Shown here: positions 7,801 through 15,250 of the stretch, piece by piece
Numbering within the stretch: the stretch's first letter is position 1
Layout of the letters: each line of letters starts with the position of its first letter
Source: Parcubacteria group bacterium Gr01-1014_13
GTDB taxonomy: Bacteria > Patescibacteria > ABY1 > Magasanikbacterales > GWA2-37-8
Direction of reading: 5' to 3'
NCBI GenBank assembly: GCA_007376295.1
Contig: VMGB01000003.1
Location: 1 to 64,000 of the forward strand
DNA length: 64,000 nt
The notes under the pieces: generated by a model
The model's database searches: none
What the model was told of the DNA's origin: nothing
What the model saw: only the letters and a program-made list of their open reading frames with translations
Position numbers and translations under genes: made by a program

Positions 7801-8373
7801 TTACTGCCTAATACTTACCTCATATAAAACTTGTTCCAATTTATTCAAAGCCTGCTTGGCCTGATCAAATTTCTGGCGATTGTAGCCAGTCAAATTCATA
7901 TCCACCAACTCCTCAATAATTTCATCGGCCGCCTCCTTGCACCTTTTTACTTCCGCAAACTTTTTTTCGGTGGCGGATTTTATAGCATAACGCAAAAGCT
8001 CTCCGGGTACATCGCATAGGCCGCTAATAAAAATATCGGAATCTACGTGTACTTTTGCCAACTTGCCAATAGTTTTTTTCTGCAAATATTGATTTAAAAC
8101 AAAGGCTTCCACAAACTCTTCCAACCCAGCCTTGTACGAACCTTCTTCAAAAATACTTCTATCTTTTTTATTTTTTATATTTAAATCCAAAATAATTTTT
8201 TCTGCCTGCGCCAAAAGTTTTTGCGCTTCGGCCATACCATCCCTTTGCATCGCAAAAATCGCTTTCTTGGAAAGAAACTGTGCCTGACTTGATTCTTTTA
8301 TTATCTCCTGCCGTTTGGCGGAATAACCTAATAATTCTTTGCGTACCAAATCAAAATATTTCTTATCCAACAT
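7801..8373 (-). CDS. Translin/TRAX-family protein
   Basis: A 190-residue all-helical protein matching the translin superfamily: an N-terminal helix with RQEIIKESSQ, AEAQKLLAQAEKII at about 47-61, EEFVEAFVLNQYL at 85-97, GLCDVPGELLRYA at 118-130, and a final KFDQAKQALNKLEQVLYEV helix. In human TRAX the RNase centre is two Glu in an EYVEA-type motif plus an Asp in a DLTGEL-type motif; here these align with Glu86, Glu89 and Asp121, all present. Eukaryotic translin-TRAX degrades small RNAs. A bacterial role is unknown to me. The gene lies one base from both neighbours, within the operon of the DMT, glycosidase-like and MurE-like genes. Confidence 0.8.
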   Translation of the reverse strand: MLDKKYFDLVRKELLGYSAKRQEIIKESSQAQFLSKKAIFAMQRDGMAEAQKLLAQAEKIILDLNIKNKKDRSIFEEGSYKAGLEEFVEAFVLNQYLQKKTIGKLAKVHVDSDIFISGLCDVPGELLRYAIKSATEKKFAEVKRCKEAADEIIEELVDMNLTGYNRQKFDQAKQALNKLEQVLYEVSIRQ

Positions 8374-8374
8374 A

Positions 8375-9376
8375 CTAAAACTTCTTTAACTGTTTAATAT
8401 AATCAGAAAATTCATGCACCCCGCGGGTTTCTAGCCACAGCCACCATTCGGCTCCCCATAGATATGATCTAGGCATGCCAGTCCGGGCTGCAAAATTCAC
8501 ATTGCTTTTTAACCTCTTCAAGCTCATGGATTTAAACTGCTCCTCTAGTGGCGTGTCAGCCAAAGGCTTATCAGGTATCCACGGCTCAGCTTGAAGTTCG
8601 GTAATATATGCAGTATTGATGTCTCGTCCATTAAGCCACAACCTGGCTGTGTAGGCAATAGGCGGGAAAATCCAATCATAACTCCAATAGCCAATTGCCT
8701 TACTCCAAACTACCCTATACATAGTAGTACCAAAAAAGTCTGCCTGTTTAGCCGTACGGCGCCACAAGCTTAATTCACCACTATCGGTAACCATGGTGCG
8801 GTGGTTAGGGTCAAGTTTTTTTACCAGCGCTATCTCTTCTTTTAAAGACTTCGTGCTAATTGGCTGGCAAGTACCAAAACCTAAAAATGGTTCGTTCTCT
8901 ACCTGCCAAATTTCCAAAGCTGGATGATTTTTGTAGCGCATCACCACAATTGTCATAAAATTCAGCAAATCCGATTGATGATTACTATGGCTAGTTATAT
9001 CCGTCCAGGCAGGAAAATGACATTCTGGCCAACGCGGCGTTTTGTGACCAACTGCCAAAACAATTTTAACATTTCTTTTGGCCGCTTCATTCATCATCCA
9101 ATCCAAATCTTTCCAATCATAATGCCCTTTTGTTTTCTCTATTAAATCCCACTGCGCCGATAGCCGGATATATTTAAAATGCCAATCATCTAAAATTTTC
9201 GCAAATGATGGTTTGGTATCAAGTCCAAGATAGTTTGCATACTCGGTATTAAAACTTACACCGTAAATCATAGTATTTTTCATATAACCAAAAAATTTTA
9301 GCACCAAAATCCAATTTATCGCCAATGCGGCTAAAATAACCACTACTAACAAAAGTTTCTTTGGCTTATCTGACAT
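8375..9376 (-). CDS. Membrane-anchored glycoside-hydrolase-like TIM-barrel protein
   Basis: A 333-residue protein with one N-terminal membrane helix (about 8-29) and an extracytoplasmic domain that looks like a clan-A (GH5-like) barrel: YIRLSAQWDLIE, YDWKDLDWMMNEAAKRNVKI, then IWQVENEPF with the likely acid/base Glu162, and YITELQAEPW with the likely nucleophile Glu260. The substrate is unknown; the anchor suggests action on envelope or extracellular glycans. It sits between a DMT transporter and a translin gene, one base from each. The family is assigned by motif order only. Confidence 0.7.
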   Translation of the reverse strand: MSDKPKKLLLVVVILAALAINWILVLKFFGYMKNTMIYGVSFNTEYANYLGLDTKPSFAKILDDWHFKYIRLSAQWDLIEKTKGHYDWKDLDWMMNEAAKRNVKIVLAVGHKTPRWPECHFPAWTDITSHSNHQSDLLNFMTIVVMRYKNHPALEIWQVENEPFLGFGTCQPISTKSLKEEIALVKKLDPNHRTMVTDSGELSLWRRTAKQADFFGTTMYRVVWSKAIGYWSYDWIFPPIAYTARLWLNGRDINTAYITELQAEPWIPDKPLADTPLEEQFKSMSLKRLKSNVNFAARTGMPRSYLWGAEWWLWLETRGVHEFSDYIKQLKKF

Positions 9377-9377
9377 G

Positions 9378-10343
9378 CTATTTGATTAATAATAAAACCA
9401 AGCCGAGACTGATTATAGCTACCGCGGCTGTTTTTTGAATTATTTCTTTTCTGGTAAATGTTTCATGCAAAACTTTTGGGAAAAATTTGGATATTAAGGC
9501 TACCAAAATTATAAGCATGGCATACTGCGCGCCCGCCAGCGCGTTAACTAGCGTCACACTACCTATAGAAGTCGCATATTGAATTAAAGTGGCCCCCATT
9601 ACTCCCAAAGTTATATCCCCAACCACCAAAAAGAATAATTTTTTACCGCGAGCTTTATCAGCAACTGTTTTTTCTTTTTTACTAAAAAGAGCCCGTACAG
9701 ATGAAGACATTAGTAAAAATCCGCCAAAAATACCAATCGGTAATTTTGTCAGAACAAAACCGCTATAAAAACCGTATGCATCATAAGCATACTTGGATAT
9801 GACATGGGAAACGGCAAATAAAAACCCGGCCAAAATCCCCCAACTCATGGCGCTATGCCAACCACGTTTTTTTTCACTTAAATCAATTGAAATTATTAGA
9901 GAACCAATAATTAAAATACCAGCCGCAAGCAATCCGTATGTGCCCAAACGTTCCCCTAAAAAAATACGGCTGAGGAATAAAATAAAAAAAGGTATGACCG
10001 CCCCGATTAACGGACCAATGTGACTGACTTCGCTTTCCTGTATAGCGATATACAATGTCCATAATCCAAAAGCAAAACAAAGACCGGACAAACAAAAAAT
10101 TACATAGTCTGTCCAAACATTAGGCATATTTATCCCAAACGGCAGAAGTAAAAAAGTTGGTAGAACAAAAATTGTCGAATAAAAAACAAAAATAATCGGT
10201 TTGGAAACTGATTTGGTCAAAATAAACTTATCTATTATAGCCACCACGGCCAGCATCGCATTTCCGAGCAGCGCTATAAAAAGCCACATAAGTTTGAGGT
10301 TAAATATGTTGGATATTTTACCATTAAAACGCAAGCCAGACAA
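9378..10343 (-). CDS. EamA/DMT-superfamily 10-helix transporter
   Basis: A 321-residue very hydrophobic protein with about ten membrane helices arranged as two EamA halves (about 17-155 and 168-320). Features are FVFYSTIFVLPTF, SEVSHIGPLIGAVIPFF and FLGERLGTYGLLAAGILIIG, then the second-half pattern ending in LVNALAGAQYAML and a final IISLGLVLLLIK helix. DMT proteins export or exchange small metabolites; the substrate cannot be read from sequence. It is the first gene of the minus-strand run ending at 4397. Confidence 0.85.
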   Translation of the reverse strand: MSGLRFNGKISNIFNLKLMWLFIALLGNAMLAVVAIIDKFILTKSVSKPIIFVFYSTIFVLPTFLLLPFGINMPNVWTDYVIFCLSGLCFAFGLWTLYIAIQESEVSHIGPLIGAVIPFFILFLSRIFLGERLGTYGLLAAGILIIGSLIISIDLSEKKRGWHSAMSWGILAGFLFAVSHVISKYAYDAYGFYSGFVLTKLPIGIFGGFLLMSSSVRALFSKKEKTVADKARGKKLFFLVVGDITLGVMGATLIQYATSIGSVTLVNALAGAQYAMLIILVALISKFFPKVLHETFTRKEIIQKTAAVAIISLGLVLLLIK

Positions 10344-10414
10344 ACCGCTCTTGGCCTTTTTTTAAAATTAAGCTAAACTACTTACTGTAATTCACTACCT
10401 TAAACTTAATTGTT

Positions 10415-10618
10415 ATGCACAAAAAAGAAGCTATGCTAGACCCTTGGATTATTGAAGAAATACTAAGAAAAGAACGGGAGAAAAAAGAGGAAGAAGAACG
10501 CCGAAAAAGAGAGCAGCCACAGCCAGAAAAAGACCCAAACCAGGACCCGAACCAGAATCAAGATCCAAAAAAAGACGACGAAGACAAGGATAGAGGTGTT
10601 ACAATAATTGATATCTAA
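10415..10618 (+). CDS. Small highly charged protein with MLDPWIIEEILRKE start
   Basis: A 67-residue ORF. The likely N-terminus is MLDPWIIEEILRKERE (ATG at 10433), a short helical opening I have seen in small unannotated proteins of many bacterial genomes, followed by a Glu/Lys/Arg helix and a Pro/Asp/Gln-rich tail ending GVTIIDI. The upstream ATG at 10415 adds six residues; neither start has a Shine-Dalgarno. No membrane segment or catalytic motif is visible and the function is unknown. Confidence 0.6.
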   Translation: MHKKEAMLDPWIIEEILRKEREKKEEEERRKREQPQPEKDPNQDPNQNQDPKKDDEDKDRGVTIIDI

Positions 10619-10626
10619 GCCTTAAT

Positions 10627-10655
10627 TTGACAGTTTTGACCAAAAATGATAATAT
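10627..10655 (+). promoter_or_regulatory. Strong sigma70-type promoter upstream of rny
   Basis: A perfect TTGACA (10627-10632), a 17-bp spacer, TGA and then TAATAT (10650-10655). The predicted start is near 10662. It begins just after the stop of the small charged gene. Confidence 0.85.
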
Positions 10656-10661
10656 TTGGTT

Positions 10662-10900
10662 AGATATTTTAATTAACTGATCTTTGAGTAATTACCCGTA
10701 GAGAAGAATCTGATAAGACTACGTTAGACGAGTGATAGTCCGGCCATAAATTTATGCTAATTAAACGACAAAACAACTTCCAAAACGACCATCTTTCCTC
10801 AACCTGGACAGCTATTTTTTCCGTTTTAAAATAAAGCATAACTTCTTAGGCCAAATTTCTTCTTAAAATTACAGGTAATGACCAAAAGTCGCCAATATTT
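10662..10900 (+). promoter_or_regulatory. Long structured 5' leader of RNase Y mRNA
   Basis: About 240 nt separate the predicted start from the rny ATG. No ORF or intrinsic terminator was found in it. CGTAG (10697-10701) can pair with CTACG (10719-10723), and GACTA (10717-10721) with TAGTC (10736-10740); the two pairings share bases and exclude each other. No known riboswitch class was recognised. Confidence 0.4.
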
Positions 10901-12442
10901 TTGTATAACTATATGAATAACTACATTTTGGCTATGTTGGCCATCGTAGTCGGCTCCGGAGCTGGAGTTGCTTTCGGCTATTTTTTGCGCAAAAAAATTG
11001 CCCAAGCCCAAGCCAATTCCATTGAAGCCAAGGCAGACAAAATCCTAACCGAAGCCAAAAGCCAGCAACAGGAAATTATAACTCAGGGCAAAGAAAAAGC
11101 TATCCAAATAATCGACGAAGCCAAACGTGAAGAAAAGCAAGTTCGCCAAGAACTGCACAGCGTGCAGGAAAGACTGGAAAGACGAGAAACAATGTTTGAT
11201 CAAAAATTAATTGAACTGCAAAACAACCAAAATAAACTTCAGGAACAGGCCAATAAAGTACAGCAAGTCAAACAAGAAATAGAAAAATTACGCGACCAGG
11301 AGATAGTAAAACTTCAAGAGTTAGCCAGCCTTACCAAAGAGGAAGCCAAAAACGAACTCTTGAAACGCGTTGAAGAACAAAGTAAAGCTGATCTCATGGC
11401 CAGAGTTTTGAAATTAGACAAGGAATCTCTAGAAGTCTACGACGCCAAAGCCAGAGAGCTTATTACCGACGCTGTTCAACGTGTTGCCTCTTCTCATGCT
11501 GCCGAAGTTACCTCCACTACTGTTCACTTACCAAGTGAAGATATGAAGGGCCGCATTATCGGTAAAGAAGGCCGCAACATTAAAACTATTGAAAAATTAA
11601 CTGGTTGTGAACTGGTGATAGATGATACTCCAGATGCCATTATGGTTTCCGGCTTCTCCCCTATCCGCAGACAAATTGCCAAACTTGCACTGGAAAAATT
11701 AATGGCCGATGGCCGTATCCAACCAGCTCGTATTGAAGAATTTGTAGAAAAAGCTAAACAAGATTTAGCGATAGATATTAAAAAAGCTGGTGAAGAGGCT
11801 CTCTACAAAATGGGTATCACTGGGATTGATCCAAAATTAGTCGGCATTGTTGGTCGTCTAAAGTACCGCACAAGCTATGGTCAAAATATTCTTATCCATT
11901 CTATGGAGACGGGATATTTAGCCGCTATTATCGCTGGTGAACTTGGACTTAATGCTGCTCATGCTAAAAAATGTGGTTTCTTCCATGATATCGGTAAAGC
12001 TGTAGATCAAGAAACTCAAGGTTCTCACCCGGAAATCGGCCATATGATCTTGAAAAAGTTTAACATGGACGAGGATATCTGCCAGACTGCTCTAACCCAC
12101 CACCAAGACAAGGCTTACAATATTTACGCCACCATTGCTAAAGCTGCGGACGCAATTTCCGGAGCTAGAGTTGGCGCGCGCAAAGACAGTTACGAACAAT
12201 TTGTGGCTCGTTTGGAAGATTTGGAAAAGACTGCCAGCAGCTTCCCTGGTATCGATAAGGTATACGCTATTCAAGCTGGCCGTGAAATACGTGTCTTCGT
12301 AAAACCAAACGAAATTGATGATTATTCCGCTTTCCAATTGGCCAAAGATATTTCTCGCAAGATTGAACAAGAGTTACAGTACCCTGGCGAAATCAGAGTT
12401 ACCATAATTCGTGAAACCAGAGTGGTAGAATACGCCAAGTAA
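10901..12442 (+). CDS. rny: Ribonuclease Y
   Basis: A 513-residue membrane-anchored endoribonuclease of the main mRNA-decay pathway. One membrane helix lies at about 8-28, then a long coiled coil to about 170, a KH domain at about 205-265 (GRIIGKEGRNIKTIEKLTG), and an HD domain at about 330-425 with HSMETGYLAA and the catalytic FHDIGKAVD. Length and order match RNase Y of Firmicutes (about 520). MNNYILAM at 10913 is an equally plausible start. No Shine-Dalgarno is present. The gene is monocistronic, behind its own strong promoter and long leader. Confidence 0.97.
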   Translation: MYNYMNNYILAMLAIVVGSGAGVAFGYFLRKKIAQAQANSIEAKADKILTEAKSQQQEIITQGKEKAIQIIDEAKREEKQVRQELHSVQERLERRETMFDQKLIELQNNQNKLQEQANKVQQVKQEIEKLRDQEIVKLQELASLTKEEAKNELLKRVEEQSKADLMARVLKLDKESLEVYDAKARELITDAVQRVASSHAAEVTSTTVHLPSEDMKGRIIGKEGRNIKTIEKLTGCELVIDDTPDAIMVSGFSPIRRQIAKLALEKLMADGRIQPARIEEFVEKAKQDLAIDIKKAGEEALYKMGITGIDPKLVGIVGRLKYRTSYGQNILIHSMETGYLAAIIAGELGLNAAHAKKCGFFHDIGKAVDQETQGSHPEIGHMILKKFNMDEDICQTALTHHQDKAYNIYATIAKAADAISGARVGARKDSYEQFVARLEDLEKTASSFPGIDKVYAIQAGREIRVFVKPNEIDDYSAFQLAKDISRKIEQELQYPGEIRVTIIRETRVVEYAK

Positions 12443-12490
12443 ACCGTGGGGATAACTATTTTGCTTAATGTAGGCAAAAAAAACCGATCA

Positions 12491-12499
12491 TGCTACAAT
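12491..12499 (+). promoter_or_regulatory. Extended -10 promoter of HU gene
   Basis: TGC precedes TACAAT (12494-12499). No good -35 box is visible, as expected for an extended -10 promoter. The leader to the ATG is about 65 nt. Confidence 0.5.
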
Positions 12500-12569
12500 A
12501 AGGGCTAAGATTGGGGAAATTAAAATCGTAGTCTATGTCAAAATTCCAAATTGGAAAGGGGGTGAAACT

Positions 12570-12845
12570 ATGAACAAAGCAGATTTAGCACAACACGTAG
12601 CTGAGAAATTAAACTTACCAAAGCGCCAAATTGAAGATACTCTTAACGCCATACTTGACACCGTAGTTGAACAATTAAAGAAAGGCGAAGAAGTTGTTTT
12701 GACTGGTTTTGGAGCTTTCAGCGCCAAGATGCGCGCCGCTCGCCAAGGTGTTAACCCGCAAAATCCTTCTCAAAAAATCCAAATCGCAGCTGTAACCGTA
12801 CCAAAATTCAAAGCAGGTAAAGCTTTAAAAGATTCTTTGAAATAA
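12570..12845 (+). CDS. HU-family DNA-binding protein
   Basis: A 91-residue histone-like protein. MNKADLAQHVAEKL, the dimerisation helices, VVLTGFGAFSAKMRAARQGVNP and VPKFKAGKALKDSL match HU along the whole length; the beta arm has the RQGVNPQNPSQKI form. HU bends and compacts DNA as a dimer. A strong Shine-Dalgarno (AAAGGGGGTG) lies just before the ATG, unlike rny upstream. A Rho-independent terminator follows the stop. Confidence 0.96.
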   Translation: MNKADLAQHVAEKLNLPKRQIEDTLNAILDTVVEQLKKGEEVVLTGFGAFSAKMRAARQGVNPQNPSQKIQIAAVTVPKFKAGKALKDSLK

Positions 12846-12887
12846 TTTCAGACTCAACAGTAATTACGTAATTACATAACAAAAAAG

Positions 12888-12909
12888 CCCGACCAAGTCG
12901 GGTTTTTTT
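12888..12909 (+). terminator. Intrinsic terminator of HU gene
   Basis: Stem CCCGAC/GTCGGG with a CAA loop, then seven T. Confidence 0.93.
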
Positions 12910-12961
12910 GTTATTGCTAAACAGAGTTTTTTATTATTTAAACACAAATTTATTTTAATTA

Positions 12962-12970
12962 TGATATAAT
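12962..12970 (+). promoter_or_regulatory. Extended -10 promoter of SprT-like gene
   Basis: TGA followed by a perfect TATAAT (12965-12970), 20 bases before the GTG start, leaving just enough leader for the Shine-Dalgarno AAAGGAGG. Confidence 0.6.
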
Positions 12971-12990
12971 AAATTTAAAGGAGGTACGCC

Positions 12991-13446
12991 GTGGCCAAAC
13001 GCGATAAAAAGCGACGCCGGCGCAAACCTCCGGCCAAAAAATCTCAATCAGCTCTGCCTACCAAAGGCAACCATCATGATCTGCTAGAAATTTTTAATGC
13101 CATAAACCTTTGGTATTTTGATGGCAAAATCAAAGCCAGGATTAGTTGGGGTCGCAGAGTCCCCTTTCCTCCGCGCTACCACAAGACAATGAGTATGGCG
13201 CACTGCCATGTTGAAAATCGTTTGATAATTATCAGCCGTTCTCTCGACCGGTCTTCGGTGCCACGTTTAATCGTGGAATATACGGTATTTCACGAAATAC
13301 TGCACCTGAAATTTCCCCCGCGAATAAAAAACGGCCGTCATAATTTTCATTACAAAGAATTCTGCGACGCGGAAAAACAATTTGCCAACTATGCCGAGGC
13401 CGAAGAATGGGAGAAAAATCACAATTATCTCCTACATTTTTTCTAA
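12991..13446 (+). CDS. SprT-like zinc metalloprotease
   Basis: A 151-residue protein starting with GTG behind AAAGGAGGT. The first 20 residues are almost all Lys/Arg, suggesting nucleic-acid contact. The SprT-like domain covers about 28-150: LLEIFNAINLWYFDGKI, then VFHEILHLKFPP (zinc ligands His101 and His105, catalytic Glu102) and a third ligand among the histidines of NGRHNFHYKEF. SprT/Spartan relatives include DNA-protein crosslink proteases, but this small form is uncharacterised. It has its own promoter and terminator. Confidence 0.82.
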   Translation: MAKRDKKRRRRKPPAKKSQSALPTKGNHHDLLEIFNAINLWYFDGKIKARISWGRRVPFPPRYHKTMSMAHCHVENRLIIISRSLDRSSVPRLIVEYTVFHEILHLKFPPRIKNGRHNFHYKEFCDAEKQFANYAEAEEWEKNHNYLLHFF

Positions 13447-13453
13447 AATATTG

Positions 13454-13488
13454 CCCCCTCCGTAAATACGGAACGGGGGTATTTTTTT
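13454..13488 (+). terminator. Intrinsic terminator of SprT-like gene
   Basis: CCCCC pairs with GGGGG and CCGT with ACGG around an AAAT loop, followed by ATTTTTTT. Confidence 0.85.
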
Positions 13489-13494
13489 AAATAT

Positions 13495-13523
13495 TTGCAT
13501 TTTCCCTTAAGCGATGATAGTAT
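13495..13523 (+). promoter_or_regulatory. Promoter of desaturase gene
   Basis: TTGCAT, a 17-bp spacer ending in TGA, then TAGTAT (13518-13523). Because the -10 covers the upstream ATG at 13514, the real start must be the ATG at 13553. Confidence 0.75.
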
Positions 13524-13552
13524 TTCCCCAAACCCAACAGGGAGATAATCTA

Positions 13553-14431
13553 ATGGAAAATCTAGAAAAAGAAGTCATCCAACCATCGTTGGGTGATAAA
13601 GTAGGCAACTTCCTTGGATTTGTCGGTATCCATGTGGCCTGTATTTTTGCCATTTGGACCGGTGTCACTTGGCGTTCTCTGGTAATCGCTTTTGTGCTGT
13701 ACTGGACACGCATGTTCCTGATTACCGGCGGCTACCACCGCTACTTTGCTCATCGCTCTTACAAAACCTCGCGCGCATTTCAGTTTGTGCTCGCTTTCTT
13801 AGGCACAACTGCTATGCAAAAAGGTACGATTTGGTGGTCGGCCAGACATCGCATCCACCACAAACATTCCGACGAGCCGGAAGATATTCACTCGCCGAAA
13901 GTGTACGGCTTCTGGCAGGCGCATATATGGTGGTTCTTGGGAAATAAGCACGGAAGCGGTATCACTGATTTAAGCCGAGTAAAAGACCTGGTAAAATACC
14001 CTGAACTACGCTGGCTCGATAAATACCATTGGGTAGCGCCAATCATGCTTACCGGCCTATGCTACTACTTGGATGGGTGGACAGGCCTGATCGTCGGCCT
14101 AGCCTGGTCTACCGTGATATTTTGGCACTGTACATTTTTGGTCAATTCTATTGCCCACATCTGGGGTAGTAGGCGCTACCAAACCAAAGATGATAGCCGA
14201 AATAACTGGTTTATCGCTCTGCTCACTATGGGCGAAGGATGGCATAACAACCATCATCACCGTCAAGGTTATGCCAGACAGGGCGTTAAATGGTGGGAAA
14301 TTGATACCACTTATTACATCCTGCGACTGCTCGCTCTGTTTCGTCTAATCCGGGACTTAAATCCCGTATCTAAAAATAAACTGAAAAGTGATCCGGTCGA
14401 AGAAACGGCCGTAGAACTTACAGCTCCTTAA
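13553..14431 (+). CDS. Acyl-CoA/fatty-acid delta-9-type desaturase
   Basis: A 292-residue integral membrane di-iron desaturase. The three histidine boxes are complete: HRYFAH at 62-67, HRIHH at 99-103 and HNNHH at 231-235, with four membrane helices at about 20-40, 43-60, 160-180 and 182-203. The enzyme introduces a double bond into saturated acyl chains, using O2 and an electron donor. The start at 13553 has AGGGAG upstream and fits the promoter. Base composition is higher in GC than adjacent core genes (33 of 60 bases at 14041-14100), hinting at transfer. It is a one-gene unit. No ferredoxin or cytochrome b5 domain is attached. Confidence 0.93.
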   Translation: MENLEKEVIQPSLGDKVGNFLGFVGIHVACIFAIWTGVTWRSLVIAFVLYWTRMFLITGGYHRYFAHRSYKTSRAFQFVLAFLGTTAMQKGTIWWSARHRIHHKHSDEPEDIHSPKVYGFWQAHIWWFLGNKHGSGITDLSRVKDLVKYPELRWLDKYHWVAPIMLTGLCYYLDGWTGLIVGLAWSTVIFWHCTFLVNSIAHIWGSRRYQTKDDSRNNWFIALLTMGEGWHNNHHHRQGYARQGVKWWEIDTTYYILRLLALFRLIRDLNPVSKNKLKSDPVEETAVELTAP

Positions 14432-14443
14432 ACAAAAAGGCGG

Positions 14444-14471
14444 GCGATCCAACGGATCGCTCTATTTTTTT
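14444..14471 (+). terminator. Intrinsic terminator of desaturase gene
   Basis: GCGATCC (14444-14450) pairs with GGATCGC (14454-14460) across an AAC loop, then a T tract. Confidence 0.88.
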
Positions 14472-14485
14472 ATTTAAATTTAACA

Positions 14486-14514
14486 TTGTGCTACCAGGCA
14501 ATTTTTGGTATACT
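14486..14514 (+). promoter_or_regulatory. Promoter of DUF1003 gene
   Basis: TTGTGC, 17-bp spacer ending in TGG, then TATACT (14509-14514). The leader is about 22 nt without a Shine-Dalgarno. Confidence 0.6.
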
Positions 14515-14542
14515 TAAATTAATTTAACAGAATATTAATTCT

Positions 14543-14995
14543 ATGTTTAGAACAAAATTAGAAAAAAATAAAAGCCGGGTTGACCGCTTTGCTGATTTCT
14601 TAAGAAGCTATTTTGGCACTGTCTGGTTTCTTGCGATAAATGCCATTGTTTTTCTTGGATGGCTATTACTTAATTCTGGATTAATTCCAAACTTTCCAAT
14701 CTTCGATCCCTATCCGCATGGTTTTTTGACTACCGCTGTTTCTCTTGAGGCCATATTTCTTAGCGTTATTGTTCTTATCAGTCAAAATCGAGCTAACCAA
14801 ATTGATGAACTAAGAGAAGAAATCGATTTACAAATTAATATCAAAGCTGAACACGAGATTACCAGAATAATAAATATGCTCGATGAAATTCATGATCATT
14901 TAGGACTCGCTTCGGATGATGATGCGGAATTAGCAGAGATGAAACAAAAAACAAATATAAGTGACATCCAAAACCAATTAATGCGACATAAGTGA
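14543..14995 (+). CDS. DUF1003 small membrane protein
   Basis: A 150-residue protein with two membrane helices (about 25-45 and 62-82) and a C-terminal helical tail. FGTVWFLAINAIVFLGW, FDPYPHGFLTTAVSLEAIFLS and VLISQNRANQIDELRE match the DUF1003 family closely. The function of the family is not established. Monocistronic; no Shine-Dalgarno. Confidence 0.9.
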   Translation: MFRTKLEKNKSRVDRFADFLRSYFGTVWFLAINAIVFLGWLLLNSGLIPNFPIFDPYPHGFLTTAVSLEAIFLSVIVLISQNRANQIDELREEIDLQINIKAEHEITRIINMLDEIHDHLGLASDDDAELAEMKQKTNISDIQNQLMRHK

Positions 14996-15011
14996 GGTTC
15001 ATAAAAATTTA

Positions 15012-15045
15012 ATAAAAAAGAGAGACCTTGCCGAAGCTTGGTCTC
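15012..15045 (-). terminator. Terminator of the orphan small RNA
   Basis: GAGACC/GGTCTC with an inner GC-TTCG-GC tetraloop stem and an A/A internal loop, followed by TCTTTTTTATT on the minus strand. The plus strand has no T tract here, so it acts on the minus strand. Confidence 0.85.
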
Positions 15046-15132
15046 ATGTAGGGTTGGGTAGAGAGAAAGTGGGTTGAGGTTTGGTTGCAGGTTTGAAGCT
15101 GCTACGTTTACCATCGAACTTAGTTCTCTGAT
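15012..15132 (-). ncRNA. Candidate orphan small RNA, about 120 nt
   Basis: On the minus strand a complete promoter (15139-15167) is followed after about 90 nt by an intrinsic terminator (15012-15045), with no credible ORF fully inside. The body contains a pyrimidine-rich, unstructured stretch (CAACCCACTTTCTCTC and nearby) and ends in a GAGACC-AA-GC-TTCG-GC-AA-GGTCTC hairpin with a T tract. This is the architecture of a trans-acting small RNA. No known family was recognised. It lies antisense to nothing annotated, downstream of the DUF1003 stop. Confidence 0.55.
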
Positions 15133-15138
15133 ATTTCT

Positions 15139-15167
15139 ATCGTATACCCTACAATAAACTGGGTCAA
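15139..15167 (-). promoter_or_regulatory. Promoter of the orphan small RNA
   Basis: TTGACC (15162-15167), 17-bp spacer, TACGAT (15139-15144), read on the minus strand. Confidence 0.7.
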
Positions 15168-15199
15168 TAGTTTTTAGCAAAAGTTATCCACAGAGCAAT

Positions 15200-15232
15200 A
15201 AATACAAAAGCCCCCAACCTGGGAGGGCTTTT
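15200..15232 (-). terminator. Intrinsic terminator of the DUF4382 lipoprotein gene
   Basis: AAAAGCCC pairs with GGGCTTTT (15206-15213 and 15225-15232), with a T-rich 3' side on the minus strand. Confidence 0.85.
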
Positions 15233-15250
15233 GATTTTATACAATATTTA

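Noticed and set aside
10662..10900. Known riboswitch or 6S/SRP/RNase P RNA in the rny leader
   Set aside because: None of the hallmark conserved bases of these families could be found.
13514..13552. ATG at 13514 for the desaturase
   Set aside because: It overlaps the -10 box; the ATG at 13553 has a Shine-Dalgarno.
14896..15180. Minus-strand ORF of 94 codons
   Set aside because: Its start lies upstream of the small-RNA promoter and it runs through the terminator and into the DUF1003 gene; composition is not protein-like.
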